NCBI GenBank assembly: GCA_913777025.1 | Contig: CAJYQM010000086.1 | Span: forward strand, 52,340-116,339 | Direction of reading: 5' to 3' | DNA from: an uncultured Massilia sp. | Lineage (GTDB): Bacteria; Pseudomonadota; Gammaproteobacteria; Burkholderiales; Burkholderiaceae_D | Length of the DNA: 64,000 nt | Shown: positions 55,126 through 63,855 of the stretch, piece by piece | How the letters are laid out: each line of letters opens with the position of its first letter | Numbering within the stretch: the stretch's first letter is position 1 | Translations under genes and position numbers: made by a program | The notes under the pieces: model-generated | What the model saw: the letters and a program-made list of their open reading frames with translations, nothing else | Told to the model about the DNA's origin: nothing | Database searches by the model: none

Positions 55126-56124
55126 TCAGCCGCCCGGCCCGTGCAGGTGGGCGCCCAGGAAGCGCTGGAGCTCGGCGGCCAGTTCGCGGTCTTCCGGCGC
55201 GCCCATGAAACCGCCGTGCGGCATGGCTTCGAACACGTGGAGTTCGGCCTCGACCCCGGCGCGCCGCAGCGCGCGGTGCAGGCGTACGGCATTCGACAGG
55301 AACAGGTCGCGCGTGCCGCTCTGGATGAAGGTCGGAGGAAAGCCCCGCGTGAAATCCCCGAACAGCGGCGACAGGTAGGGATGGGCAAGATCGTGGCCGG
55401 CGGCATACAGCAGGTTGGCCGCCATGAGGGAGCCGGGCAGGACCACGTCGACCATGCGGTTGACCTGGAAACTGTCGCCGGATTCGGTCAGGTCGGCTTC
55501 CGGCGACAGCAGGACCAGCGCCGCCGGCAGCGGCAAGCCTTCGTCGCGGGCACGCAGCACCAGCGCGGCGGCCAGGTTGCCGCCGGCCGAGCGGCCGCCG
55601 ACGACAATGCGCTCCGGCCGGTGCCGTGCGAGCACATGGCGGTAGGCCGCCAGGCAATCGTCCAGCGCGGCCGGGTAGGGGTATGCGGGCGGCATCCGGT
55701 AATCGACGCCGTAGCAGAGGATGCCGTGCTGGTCGGCCTGCATGCGCGCGCCGGTGCGGCAGGCCGCGCCGCCGCCGAACACGAAGGCGCCGCCATGCAA
55801 ATCGAGGTAGACGCAAGCGGCCGACACCGGTGCGGCCGGGGTGGCCACGTGCATGGTGGCGCCCTCGACGACGATCGTCTCGACGCTGGCGTGCAGGCTG
55901 CCGGCCAGGCCCTCGAGGGCCGCCGCATAGCCCGCGTCGGCCGCCTGCTTCAGGCGCATCCAGGCGGCACTGTCGCCGGGTGGCGGCAAGGCGTGGCGGC
56001 TGTTGAGCGGCACGCCGTCCGCGCCGACCAGGCGTTGCAGCGCGGCCTGCGCCTGCGCGCTCACGGACGCGGGAAAGGGCACCATGTCGTGGGCCAGCCT
56101 GACACCTTCCGGTTTGTCGTTCAT
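55126..56124 (-). CDS. Alpha/beta hydrolase, hormone-sensitive lipase type
   Basis: A 332-residue esterase of the HSL (family IV) group. The oxyanion motif HGGAF lies near residue 110, the nucleophile Ser in GRSAGGN (usual form GDSAGG), the Asp in SGTRDLFLS and the His in MPHGGFMG. It acts on short acyl esters in this family. Its start overlaps the TetR gene stop (ATGA), so the pair is co-expressed and the TetR protein is the probable controller. Confidence 0.9.
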   Translation of the reverse strand: MNDKPEGVRLAHDMVPFPASVSAQAQAALQRLVGADGVPLNSRHALPPPGDSAAWMRLKQAADAGYAAALEGLAGSLHASVETIVVEGATMHVATPAAPVSAACVYLDLHGGAFVFGGGAACRTGARMQADQHGILCYGVDYRMPPAYPYPAALDDCLAAYRHVLARHRPERIVVGGRSAGGNLAAALVLRARDEGLPLPAALVLLSPEADLTESGDSFQVNRMVDVVLPGSLMAANLLYAAGHDLAHPYLSPLFGDFTRGFPPTFIQSGTRDLFLSNAVRLHRALRRAGVEAELHVFEAMPHGGFMGAPEDRELAAELQRFLGAHLHGPGG

Positions 56125-56717
56125 TGCATGTTCTCCATCGTATTGCCGTGCGCTCCGGGCCAGGCGCGCAGCATCAGGTCGAGGACGTCGAGGCTGCGCA
56201 GCCAGGACAGTTCCGCGTCCGGCGCACTGTGGGAAAAGCCGCCCGCCAGTTCCAGGGTCACGTAACCCATGAAGACGCTGCCGAGCAGGCGCACGGCGTG
56301 AACTTGTTCCGCGTCCGGGAGGGCGTAGTCGCGCAGGACGCCGCGCATCATCTGCGCCAGCCGTGGGCCGGCGCCGCCGGCCGCGCGCTGCGGATCGAGC
56401 GGGCTGCGGGCTGCGGCAAAGCGGCCCGGGTGGGCGCGCGCATAGTCGCGCACCACGTTGCCGAGCGCGACCAGCGCATCCTTGCCGCTGCGGCCGGCCA
56501 GCGCGACGCCGGTGGCATCCGCCAGCTCCTGCAGGGCCAGCAATGCGATCCTCGTCTTGAGGTCGTCGAAGCTGTCGACGTGGGCATACAGGCTGGCCAG
56601 CCTGACGCCGACGTGGCGAGCGAGCGCCGCCCCGGTCAGATGTTCGAAACCGATCTCGTCGGCCAGTGCCGCGCCTGCCTGGACAAGCCGGTCGGTGTTG
56701 AGTCCCGCTCGCGCCAT
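56121..56717 (-). CDS. TetR family transcriptional regulator (WHG-domain type)
   Basis: A 198-residue repressor. The HTH region (about 14-45) contains FEHLTGAALARHVGVRLASLYAHVDSFDDL split over its helices; the C-terminal domain has the LLGSVFMGYVTLELAGGFSHS pattern of TetR_C WHG proteins. I chose ATG 56717. An in-frame ATG at 56732 would put part of the first operator inside the coding region. It overlaps the downstream esterase gene by four bases. Confidence 0.88.
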   Translation of the reverse strand: MARAGLNTDRLVQAGAALADEIGFEHLTGAALARHVGVRLASLYAHVDSFDDLKTRIALLALQELADATGVALAGRSGKDALVALGNVVRDYARAHPGRFAAARSPLDPQRAAGGAGPRLAQMMRGVLRDYALPDAEQVHAVRLLGSVFMGYVTLELAGGFSHSAPDAELSWLRSLDVLDLMLRAWPGAHGNTMENMQ

Positions 56718-56724
56718 CGCTAAA

Positions 56725-56758
56725 CTAATCATGTTAGGTTAAAAACTAATGGTATTAG
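56725..56758. promoter_or_regulatory. Tandem operators for the TetR-hydrolase operon
   Basis: Two 13-base inverted repeats, CTAATCATGTTAG (56725-56737) and CTAATGGTATTAG (56746-56758), start 21 bases apart (two helical turns). They lie 8 bases upstream of the TetR start. The position fits autorepression. Confidence 0.65.
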
Positions 56759-56877
56759 CCAAGCGTGATCGTGTCAAACTGGCGCTGCCGTGCAAACGTA
56801 AAATTAGAGCCTGGAATCTAGCACGGTCGTGCTTTTCTATTTCATAATCGACAGGTCAACCACACCGCGAGAACACC

Positions 56878-57831
56878 ATGGCCCTGCCCACCGTCCTGCA
56901 AAACCTGTCCCTCCCCGTCATCGCCTCGCCGATGTTCATCGCCAGCTGTCCCGCGCTGGTGGCCGCGCAGTGCAAGGCGGGCATCGTCGGCTCGTTCCCG
57001 GCCCTGAACGCGCGCCCGGCCGAGCAGCTGGACGTCTGGCTGACCGAGCTGCAGCGCGAACTGGGCGCGTACCAGGCCGCCCACCCCGACAAGAAAGTCG
57101 GCCCGATCGCGGTGAACCAGATCGTGCACCAGTCGAACGACCGCCTGGCGCATGACGTCGAGGTGTGTGTCAAACACCAGGTGCCGATCATCATTTCCTC
57201 GCTGCGCGCGCCGCCGCCGGAGATGCTGGACGCGGTGCACGGCTACGGCGGCATCGTGCTGCACGACGTGGTCTCGATCCGCCATGCCGAAAAGGCGCTC
57301 GAAGCCGGCGTCGACGGCCTGATCCTGGTGGCGGCCGGCGCCGGCGGCCACGCGGGGGCGCTGTCGCCGTTCGCGCTGGTGGGCGAGGTGCGTAAATTCT
57401 TCGACGGTCCGATCGCCCTGTCCGGCGCGATCGCCACCGGCGACGCCATCCTGGCCGCCCAGGCGATGGGCGCCGACTTCGCCTACATCGGCTCGCGCTG
57501 GCTGGCGACGAAGGAGTCCAACGTCAGCGACGCCTATCGCGACGCGATCGTCGAGTCGGCCGCGGCGGACGTGGTGTACACCAACCTGTTTACTGGCGTG
57601 CACGGCAACTACCTGAAGAAATCGATCGTGGCGGCGGGGCTGGATCCGGACAATTTGCCGGTGTCGGACAAGAGCAAGATGAGTTTCGGCTCCGGCAGCG
57701 CCAAGGCCTGGCGCGATATCTGGGGCGCGGGGCAGGGCGTCGGCCTGATGGAGGATGTGCCGACGGTGGAGGAGATGGTGGAGAGGTTGAAGCAGCAGTA
57801 CGAGGCGGCGCGCTCGCGTTTGAAGATTTGA
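56878..57831 (+). CDS. Nitronate monooxygenase family FMN protein
   Basis: A 317-residue TIM-barrel flavoprotein oxidising nitronates such as propionate-3-nitronate, and resembling 2-nitropropane dioxygenase. VIASPMFIASCPALVAAQCKAGIVGSFPALNARP is the class I opening, split by glycine turns. GADGLILVAAGAGGHAG is present as VDGLILVAAGAGGHAGALSP with the catalytic-type His. SGAIATGDAILAAQAMGADFAYIGSRW binds FMN phosphate. It is complete and divergent from the TetR-esterase pair. Confidence 0.93.
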   Translation: MALPTVLQNLSLPVIASPMFIASCPALVAAQCKAGIVGSFPALNARPAEQLDVWLTELQRELGAYQAAHPDKKVGPIAVNQIVHQSNDRLAHDVEVCVKHQVPIIISSLRAPPPEMLDAVHGYGGIVLHDVVSIRHAEKALEAGVDGLILVAAGAGGHAGALSPFALVGEVRKFFDGPIALSGAIATGDAILAAQAMGADFAYIGSRWLATKESNVSDAYRDAIVESAAADVVYTNLFTGVHGNYLKKSIVAAGLDPDNLPVSDKSKMSFGSGSAKAWRDIWGAGQGVGLMEDVPTVEEMVERLKQQYEAARSRLKI

Positions 57832-57842
57832 GTTGGCTTGTA

Positions 57843-57874
57843 AACGTCATCCCCGCGCAGGCGGGAACGACGTT
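57843..57874. repeat. REP-like palindrome
   Basis: AACGTC / GACGTT outer arms enclose CCCGC-GCAG-GCGGG (57843-57874). The CCCCGCGCAGGCGGGAA core resembles dispersed extragenic palindromes of many proteobacteria and shares CCCCGCGCAGGC with the element at 17077. It lies between convergent genes. Confidence 0.6.
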
Positions 57875-57909
57875 CAAGCGCTGATGCCAGGTGTAGGGTA
57901 ACCGGCTTC

Positions 57910-58509
57910 TCAGGCAGCCGGCTTGTCTTCCCCGATCTGCTTGTCCTCGTCCTTGATCACCCACAGTCCCGGCAGATTGCGCCAGTAGCCATGCGCATCC
58001 ATCCCGAACCCGACCACGAAGCGGTTCGGAATGGTCAAGCCGACGATGTCCGCCTGCACCGGCTTGCCGCGCCCGAGGTCCTTGTCCGCGAACACGGTCA
58101 GGATCACCTCGGCCGCGCCCATGTCGAGCAGGCGCTGCTTCACGTGGGCCAGGGTCTCGCCTTCGTCGAGGATGTCGTCGACCACGATGATGATGCGGCC
58201 GGCCACGTTCTGGCGCGGGATCACCTTCCAGACGACTTCGCCGCCCTTGTCCAGGTCGCCGTAGCGGGTCACGTGGATGTAGTCGAATTCGAGCGGGAAG
58301 GAGAGCTGGGGCAGCAGGTTGCCGGTGAAGACGACCGCGCCGCCCATCACGCCGAGCACCAGCGGGAAGGCGCCGGTCTCGTCGTTGTCGAAACGCTGGT
58401 TCAGCACGGCCGCGACGTTGCTGACGGCGGCGTTGACCTTGTCCGCGCTGACGAGCTCCTCGGCATTCGCCATCAGGGCACGGGCACGGGTGTAGTGAAA
58501 ATCTTGCAT
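57910..58509 (-). CDS. hpt: Hypoxanthine-guanine phosphoribosyltransferase
   Basis: A 199-residue purine salvage enzyme using PRPP. The PRPP motif IIIVVDDILDEGETL (about 106-120) and VLGVMGGAVVFTGNLLPQL are clear. The C-terminal part contains NRFVVGFGMDAHGYWRNLPGLWVI, typical of the proteobacterial hypoxanthine-guanine branch. The length is normal. It is divergent from the aminopeptidase gene. Confidence 0.94.
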   Translation of the reverse strand: MQDFHYTRARALMANAEELVSADKVNAAVSNVAAVLNQRFDNDETGAFPLVLGVMGGAVVFTGNLLPQLSFPLEFDYIHVTRYGDLDKGGEVVWKVIPRQNVAGRIIIVVDDILDEGETLAHVKQRLLDMGAAEVILTVFADKDLGRGKPVQADIVGLTIPNRFVVGFGMDAHGYWRNLPGLWVIKDEDKQIGEDKPAA

Positions 58510-58653
58510 GGTGTGGATAGATAAAAGAATACGCGTCGATTATCCGCCAGAATGAGGCGGACTGTGTTCCGTTTGGCATGCCGCCGCAAGGCGGTGAGGC
58601 GCACGGTGGCGCAGCAGCGTATGATACGTGGCTTGGAATAACATTCGAACATC

Positions 58654-60495
58654 ATGAGCCCGAACATGCCCGTTCCCGACACCACCGGCCTGCGCGCCGA
58701 ACGCCTCGCCCAGCTGCGCGCCGCCATGGCACGCCACCAGATCGACGCCTTCATCGTCCCCTCCGCCGACCCGCACCTGTCCGAATACCTGCCCGGCCGC
58801 TGGCAGGGCCGCGCGTGGCTGTCCGGCTTCACCGGTTCGGTCGGCACCTTCATCGCCACGCGCGGCGTCGCCGGCGTCTGGACCGATGGCCGCTATTACA
58901 CGCAGGCCGAGAACGAACTGGCCGGCACCGAGATCCAGCTGATGAAGATCCCGTCCGGCGCCAGCCTGCTGCACATCGACTGGCTGGCCGAGAACATGGA
59001 ACAGGGCCAGACGGTGGCGGTCGACGCCCGCGTGCTGGGCCTGGCCGTGGCGCGGCTGCTCAAGGATGCGCTGGCGGCGCGCGGCATCAAGCTGCGCACC
59101 GACATCGACCTGCTCGACGAATTCTGGAACGACCGTCCCGGCCTGCCGCCCGAAGCCGTGTTCGAACACGCCGCCCCGTTCGCGGCCCTGCCGCGCGCCG
59201 ACAAGCTGCATGCGACGCGCAACGCGATGGCGAAACTGGGCGCGCAAGCCCATTTCATCTCGACGCTGGACGACATCGCCTACCTGTTCAACCTGCGCGG
59301 CGCCGACGTCAGTTTCAATCCGGTGTTCCTGGCGCACGCGCTGGTCGAGTCCAGCCGCGCCACGCTGTTCGTCGCCGACGGCAAGATCGACGAGGCCTTG
59401 CGCGCCCGCCTGGAACAGGATGGCGTGATCGTCGCGCCTTACGACGATGCCGCCGGCGCCCTGGGCGCGCTGGAAGCCGGCAGCACCCTGCTCATCGACC
59501 CGCGCCGCATCACCGCCGGCATGCGCGAAGCGGTGCCGGAGGGCGTGCGCGTGGTCGAGGCGATCAACCCCACCACCTACGCCAAGTCGCGCAAGCTGCC
59601 GCTCGAGGCCGACCACGTGCGCGACGCGATGGAGCAGGATGGCGCGGCCCTGTGCGAATTCTTCGCCTGGCTCGAGCCCGTCCTGGCCGACAAGAACCGG
59701 GCGCCGCTGACCGAAGTCCACATCGACGAGCAGATCACGGCGGCGCGCGCGCGCCGCCCCAACTTCATCAGCCCGAGCTTCGGCACCATCGCCGGCTTCA
59801 ATGCCAACGGCGCCATCATGCACTACCGCGCCACGCCCGAATCGCACGCGATCATCGAGGGCGACGGCCTGCTCCTGATCGACTCCGGCGGCCAGTACCT
59901 GGGCGGTACCACCGACATCACGCGCGTGATCCCGGTCGGCACGGCCTCCAGCGCGCAGAAGCACGACTTCACGCTGGTGCTGAAGGGGATGATCAATCTG
60001 AGCGTGGCGCGCTTCCCGCGCGGCACCAAAGGGCCGATGCTCGACGCGCTGGCGCGCGCCCCGATCTGGGCCGCCGGCATCGACTATGGCCACGGCACCG
60101 GCCACGGCGTCGGCTACTTCCTGAACGTGCACGAAGGCCCGCAGGTGATCTCTCCCACGGCCATGCCCGAGCCGCACACGGCGCTGGAGCCGGGCATGAT
60201 CACCTCGAACGAGCCCGGCATCTACCGCCCCGGCCACTGGGGCATCCGCATCGAGAACCTGGTGTTGACCCAACCCGTGACCGGGGTCGCCGCGGCCCAG
60301 GGCTTCGGCGAATTCCTCGACTTCGAGACGCTCACCCTGTGCCCGATCGATACCCGCTGCATCGACCTGTCCCTGATGCGCGGCGACGAGGTGGCGTGGC
60401 TGAACGATTACCACCGCCAGGTCCGTGCCCGCCTGCTGCCGCACGTGACGGGCGCCGCGCGCGACTGGCTGGAACTGCGTACCAGGGAGATCTGA
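58654..60495 (+). CDS. Xaa-Pro aminopeptidase family metallopeptidase (M24B)
   Basis: A 613-residue cytosolic enzyme removing N-terminal residues before proline. Three domains are expected: two creatinase-like N-terminal domains (about 1-310) and the pita-bread catalytic domain. Metal ligands are the Asp pair in LLIDSGGQYLGGTTDITR, His in GHGTGHGVGYF, Glu in TSNEPGIY and Glu in IRIENLV. The long form matches eukaryote-like XPNPEP1 and YpdF-related bacterial enzymes, not E. coli PepP (441 residues). The small gene at 60497 follows directly. Confidence 0.93.
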   Translation: MSPNMPVPDTTGLRAERLAQLRAAMARHQIDAFIVPSADPHLSEYLPGRWQGRAWLSGFTGSVGTFIATRGVAGVWTDGRYYTQAENELAGTEIQLMKIPSGASLLHIDWLAENMEQGQTVAVDARVLGLAVARLLKDALAARGIKLRTDIDLLDEFWNDRPGLPPEAVFEHAAPFAALPRADKLHATRNAMAKLGAQAHFISTLDDIAYLFNLRGADVSFNPVFLAHALVESSRATLFVADGKIDEALRARLEQDGVIVAPYDDAAGALGALEAGSTLLIDPRRITAGMREAVPEGVRVVEAINPTTYAKSRKLPLEADHVRDAMEQDGAALCEFFAWLEPVLADKNRAPLTEVHIDEQITAARARRPNFISPSFGTIAGFNANGAIMHYRATPESHAIIEGDGLLLIDSGGQYLGGTTDITRVIPVGTASSAQKHDFTLVLKGMINLSVARFPRGTKGPMLDALARAPIWAAGIDYGHGTGHGVGYFLNVHEGPQVISPTAMPEPHTALEPGMITSNEPGIYRPGHWGIRIENLVLTQPVTGVAAAQGFGEFLDFETLTLCPIDTRCIDLSLMRGDEVAWLNDYHRQVRARLLPHVTGAARDWLELRTREI

Positions 60496-60496
60496 C

Positions 60497-60757
60497 ATGG
60501 CCAGTTCCCGCTCCACGCGCGCCAGCGCCGCCGTCGACCGCCTCAAGCGCCGCACCGGCATCACCTCGTATTCGATGGCGCGCACCGGCGACGGCCTGTT
60601 CTTCCTGTCCGAGAAGCCCGGGGCGCCGCCGCTGTGCGCCCCGCTCGAGATGGACGACTTCGTCGCCTTCGTGAACGGCCTCGGGCCGCAGGAGGTCAAG
60701 CGCGTCAGCAAGAACGACATCGAGTTCGAGAAGCAGCTGGTCAGGAAGAAGCCTTGA
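60497..60757 (+). CDS. Small conserved-looking hypothetical protein
   Basis: An 86-residue basic protein, not recognised. A serine/arginine-rich start (residues 1-20) is followed by a compact GITSYSMARTGDGLFFLSEKPG segment and a charged tail ending KKP. No signal peptide or membrane span. It starts two bases after the aminopeptidase stop and its own stop overlaps the MgtC-like gene start (TTGA), so it is embedded in an operon. That placement is the best evidence that it is real. Confidence 0.6.
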   Translation: MASSRSTRASAAVDRLKRRTGITSYSMARTGDGLFFLSEKPGAPPLCAPLEMDDFVAFVNGLGPQEVKRVSKNDIEFEKQLVRKKP

Positions 60758-61530
60758 GCAGCGAGGCCATCGTGCAGGATGGCGCGCTGACGGTACCCGG
60801 ACTGATGGCCGCCTATTGGTCGCCGGCCGAACTGGCGACCAATGGCCTGATCCTGCTGAACCTGCTCGGCGCGCTGCTGCTCGGCCTGATGGTCGGCTAC
60901 GAGCGCTCCTATCACGGCCGCGCCGCCGGCATGCGCACCTATGGCCTGGTGTGCATGGCCTCGGCGGGCCTGACCATCATCGCCGGCTACCCGAATTTCT
61001 GGTACGGCGGGCACGGCGCGGCGGCGGCGCTGGTCGACCCGACGCGCGTGATCCAGGGCGTGGTGACCGGCATCGGCTTCCTCGGCGCCGGCGTGATCAT
61101 GCGCTCGGGTTTCACCATCAGCGGGCTGACCACGGCGGCCTCGATCTGGGCCTCGTCCGTTATCGGCATCATGGTCGGCGTCGGCTTTTATTTGGCGGCG
61201 ATGGGCCTGGCCTTCTTTTCGGCCATGATCATGATTTACCTGAACCGCGCGGTCGGCATGCTGCCTTCGCGCCAGGCGGTGGCGGTGACGCTGCGCTTCA
61301 AGCCGGGCGTGCGGCCCGAGGAAGAGCTGCTGCGCAAGGCCGCGCTCGAGCGCGGCTACGAGATCGCCGGCGGCTCGCTCACCATCGGCAGCGAAAAGAA
61401 TGCCCAGGAATGGCGTTTTGTCGCGCTGGCGCTGGCCGGCCACAGCGGGGCGCCGCTGTCCTCGCTGGCGACCGAGCTGTCGACCCTGGACGGCGTCGAC
61501 GGCTTCTGGCTGTCGCACGCGCGTAATTAA
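60754..61530 (+). CDS. MgtC/SapB family membrane protein
   Basis: Up to 258 residues. Four or five membrane helices form the MgtC core: LGLMVGYERSYHGRAAGMRTYGLVCMASA, then VTGIGFLGAGVIMRSGFTISGLTTAASIWASS, the family signature. A cytosolic ACT-like C-terminal domain follows from about residue 175. MgtC proteins are linked to magnesium homeostasis and inhibition of the F1Fo ATPase in other bacteria. The start is uncertain: TTG 60754 overlaps the upstream stop and has AGGAAGAA before it; GTG 60772 and ATG 60805 are alternatives. Confidence 0.88.
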   Translation: MSSEAIVQDGALTVPGLMAAYWSPAELATNGLILLNLLGALLLGLMVGYERSYHGRAAGMRTYGLVCMASAGLTIIAGYPNFWYGGHGAAAALVDPTRVIQGVVTGIGFLGAGVIMRSGFTISGLTTAASIWASSVIGIMVGVGFYLAAMGLAFFSAMIMIYLNRAVGMLPSRQAVAVTLRFKPGVRPEEELLRKAALERGYEIAGGSLTIGSEKNAQEWRFVALALAGHSGAPLSSLATELSTLDGVDGFWLSHARN

Positions 61531-61535
61531 TCACA

Positions 61536-62123
61536 ATGGAACCCATGACTCCCCAGGACATCCTCGATTTCTGGTTCGGCGCGCCCGGCAGCCCGGACGC
61601 CGGCCAGCCGCGCCGCGCGTGGTTCGTCAAGAAGGACGCCTTCGATGCCACGATCCGCGAGCGCTTCGGCGCCGCCATCGACGCGGCGCTCGCCGGCGGC
61701 CTGCGCGAGTGGGACGAAGCCGGCCCGCAGGGCGTGCTGGCGCGCCTGCTGGTGCTCGACCAGTTCACCCGCAACGCCTGGCGCAACACGCCGCGTTCCT
61801 TCGCCGGCGACGCGCTGGCCCTGGCCGCCGCGCGCGCGCTGGTGGACAGCGGCGCCGACCGCGCGCTGGCCCCCTGGGAGCGCGCCTTCGCCTACATGCC
61901 CTTCGAGCATGCCGAAGACGCCTATATGCAGGAGCGCGCGGTCGAACTGTTTTCCGCGCTGGCGGCCGAGCACCCGGGTTTCGACGAGATGCTCGACTAT
62001 GCGCACCGCCACCGCGGCGTGATCGCGCGCTTCGGCCGTTTCCCGCACCGTAACGCCATCCTCGGGCGCGCATCGACGCCGGAAGAAGCCGACTTCCTGA
62101 AGCAGCCCGGCTCCAGGTTCTGA
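61536..62123 (+). CDS. DUF924 family protein
   Basis: A 195-residue helical protein resembling TPR-like folds. The opening MTPQDILDFWFGAPG, then WFVKKDAFDATIRERFG, LLVLDQFTRNAWRNTPRSFAGD and FAYMPFEHAED are the DUF924 landmarks. No function is known. It starts five bases after the MgtC-like stop and the next gene starts two bases after its end, so it is mid-operon. Confidence 0.93.
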   Translation: MEPMTPQDILDFWFGAPGSPDAGQPRRAWFVKKDAFDATIRERFGAAIDAALAGGLREWDEAGPQGVLARLLVLDQFTRNAWRNTPRSFAGDALALAAARALVDSGADRALAPWERAFAYMPFEHAEDAYMQERAVELFSALAAEHPGFDEMLDYAHRHRGVIARFGRFPHRNAILGRASTPEEADFLKQPGSRF

Positions 62124-62125
62124 CG

Positions 62126-62959
62126 ATGGCCGCGACCCTGAATCTCATCGGCGCCGGCCACGTCGGCCGCGCGCTCGGCCGCGTGTTCGCGGCGCGCGGC
62201 GTGCTCGCCGTGCAGGACGTGCTGACCCGCTCGCTCGTGAGCGCGCAGGCGGCGGCCGGCTTCATCGGCGCCGGGCGGGCGGTGGACGACATCGCGGCCT
62301 TGCGGCCGGCCGGCGTGTGGATGCTGGCCGTGCCGGACGACCGCATCGGCAGCAGCGCCGCAGCGCTGGCCCGGTCGCAGGACCTGCGCGGCGCCGTGGT
62401 GTTCCACTGCAGCGGCGCCAAGGCGTCCGGCGAGCTGGCGCCGCTGCGCGCTGCCGGCGCCCAGGTCGCCAGCATGCACCCGGTGCGCAGCTTTGCCGAT
62501 CCGGCGGCCGTGGCCGCGGCCTTCGACGGCACTTTCTGCGGCGTCGAAGGCGACGATGCCGCGCTGGCGCAGCTGGTGCCGGCGTTCGAGGCGATCGGCG
62601 CGCGCATCGTGCACATCGATGCCGGCGCCAAGACCGTGTATCACGCGGCATCCGTGTTCGCGTCGAATTACCTGGTGATGGTGCTGGACGCGGCGCTGCG
62701 CGCTTATCAAGCGGCGGGGATCCCGGAACCGGTGGCGCGCGAACTGGTGGGACCGCTGGCCGGCGAGAGCCTGGCCAATGTGCTGCGCCTGGGCGCGGCC
62801 CGGGCGCTGTCCGGCCCGATCGCGCGCGGTGACGAAGACACGGTGGCGCGCCAGCAGGGTGCCGTCGGCGCCTGGGATGGCGCGACCGGCGCCCTGTACG
62901 CCGCCATGGCCGAGGCCACGCGCGCGCTGGCGCGGCGCAAGCATGAAGGAGAAACATGA
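62126..62959 (+). CDS. DUF2520 Rossmann-fold oxidoreductase-like protein
   Basis: A 277-residue two-domain protein. The N-terminal NAD(P) loop NLIGAGHVGRALGRVFA (6-22) and LAVPDDRI are followed by VVFHCSGAKASGELAPLRAAGAQVASMHPVRSF, the DUF2520 signature. A helical C-terminal domain follows that resembles NADP-dependent 6-phosphogluconate/ketopantoate-reductase folds. Substrate unknown. Its stop overlaps the MAPEG gene start (ATGA). Confidence 0.9.
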   Translation: MAATLNLIGAGHVGRALGRVFAARGVLAVQDVLTRSLVSAQAAAGFIGAGRAVDDIAALRPAGVWMLAVPDDRIGSSAAALARSQDLRGAVVFHCSGAKASGELAPLRAAGAQVASMHPVRSFADPAAVAAAFDGTFCGVEGDDAALAQLVPAFEAIGARIVHIDAGAKTVYHAASVFASNYLVMVLDAALRAYQAAGIPEPVARELVGPLAGESLANVLRLGAARALSGPIARGDEDTVARQQGAVGAWDGATGALYAAMAEATRALARRKHEGET

Positions 62960-63348
62960 AAATGCAACTAACCGCCTGGACAGTGCTGGCCATCCTGGGC
63001 GTGTACTTCTGGACCGGCGTGATGGCCGGATGGGCACGCGTCAAGCACAAGGTGCCGGCGCCCGGCATGGAGGGACCGCTGCCGTTCCAGAGCGCGCAGC
63101 GGGTGCAGGCAAATACGCTGGAACAATTGCCACTGGTACTGGCGCCACTCGGCTTGTGCAGCTACTACCTGGGTGACGCTTGGGCGGCGGCCGGCGGTTT
63201 GCTGTGGTGCCTCGGCCGCATCCTGTATGCGCTGGGGTATTACCGCGACCCGGCCAGGCGCGAAGCCGGCTTCATCATCGGCATGCTGGCCTGCGGCGCG
63301 CTGGTCGCGGGCAGCGTCTTTGGCCTGGTCCGGGCTGTATTGCACTGA
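62956..63348 (+). CDS. MAPEG family membrane protein
   Basis: A 130-residue protein with four membrane helices. The family landmark FQSAQRVQANTLEQLPLVLAPLGL (about 46-69) and the closing RILYALGYYRDPARREAGFIIG match bacterial MAPEG proteins, relatives of microsomal glutathione transferases. It may conjugate or reduce hydrophobic substrates; no direct evidence. It ends the aminopeptidase-MgtC-DUF924-DUF2520-MAPEG run. Confidence 0.92.
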   Translation: MKMQLTAWTVLAILGVYFWTGVMAGWARVKHKVPAPGMEGPLPFQSAQRVQANTLEQLPLVLAPLGLCSYYLGDAWAAAGGLLWCLGRILYALGYYRDPARREAGFIIGMLACGALVAGSVFGLVRAVLH

Positions 63349-63485
63349 TGTGTTGCAGTAAGGCAAAAATCAATCATCGAAACGTCGACAAACGGTGTCC
63401 GCTGCAATAAGCTTGTTTCCTCAATTCAACTAACTGATGAACCAGCTGCGGCCCAGTGTGCCGGCGCCTGGCGGAGGAGGATGGC

Positions 63486-63848
63486 ATGCTGTTTTTGAAG
63501 AGCACCAGTGTTACCAAGGCACCCGGTATCTATGAAGTCGACGTCGCGGCCAAGCCGCCGGGCAAAACCTTCGGTGTCTTCATGGCGACCGACCCGGACA
63601 ATCCACCGCAGGCCGTGCTGACCGCCCTGGCCGAACTCGGCTTCCAGAACATCTACCAGCAGAACTACGTGCACAAGGACAAGGGCAAAGTCCTGGATCT
63701 GCATTTCCAGAAAAATGGCACCGACTTGTTCAATGGCTGGAAAGCGGAAGAGTGTACGAGCAACCTGGCCGCCATCGATTGCCTGTTCGGGAATGTCGGC
63801 ATCAAAGTGGCGCCGCGCGTCATGAGTCTCGCCGAAGCCTACGCCTGA
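63486..63848 (+). CDS. Hypothetical protein
   Basis: A 120-residue soluble protein with no family recognised. It has a mixed alpha/beta appearance, with KTFGVFMATDPDNPPQAVLTALAELGFQ and two cysteines (CTSNLAAIDC). ATG 63486 is supported by GGAGGAGG six bases upstream; an in-frame GTG at 63456 lacks a site. It stands alone after the MAPEG gene and is convergent with the incomplete gene at the right edge. Confidence 0.7.
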   Translation: MLFLKSTSVTKAPGIYEVDVAAKPPGKTFGVFMATDPDNPPQAVLTALAELGFQNIYQQNYVHKDKGKVLDLHFQKNGTDLFNGWKAEECTSNLAAIDCLFGNVGIKVAPRVMSLAEAYA

Positions 63849-63855
63849 GCGCCGT

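Noticed and set aside
56810-56840. Hairpin AGCACG-GT-CGTGCT with T-run before the nitronate monooxygenase gene
   Set aside because: Short two-base loop and no gene upstream on that strand to terminate; too weak to call.
58540-61518. 992-codon open frame on the minus strand
   Set aside because: It runs antisense through hpt, the aminopeptidase, the 86-residue gene and the MgtC-like gene. It is His/Arg/Gln/Ala-rich with no domain, typical of the complement of GC-rich genes.
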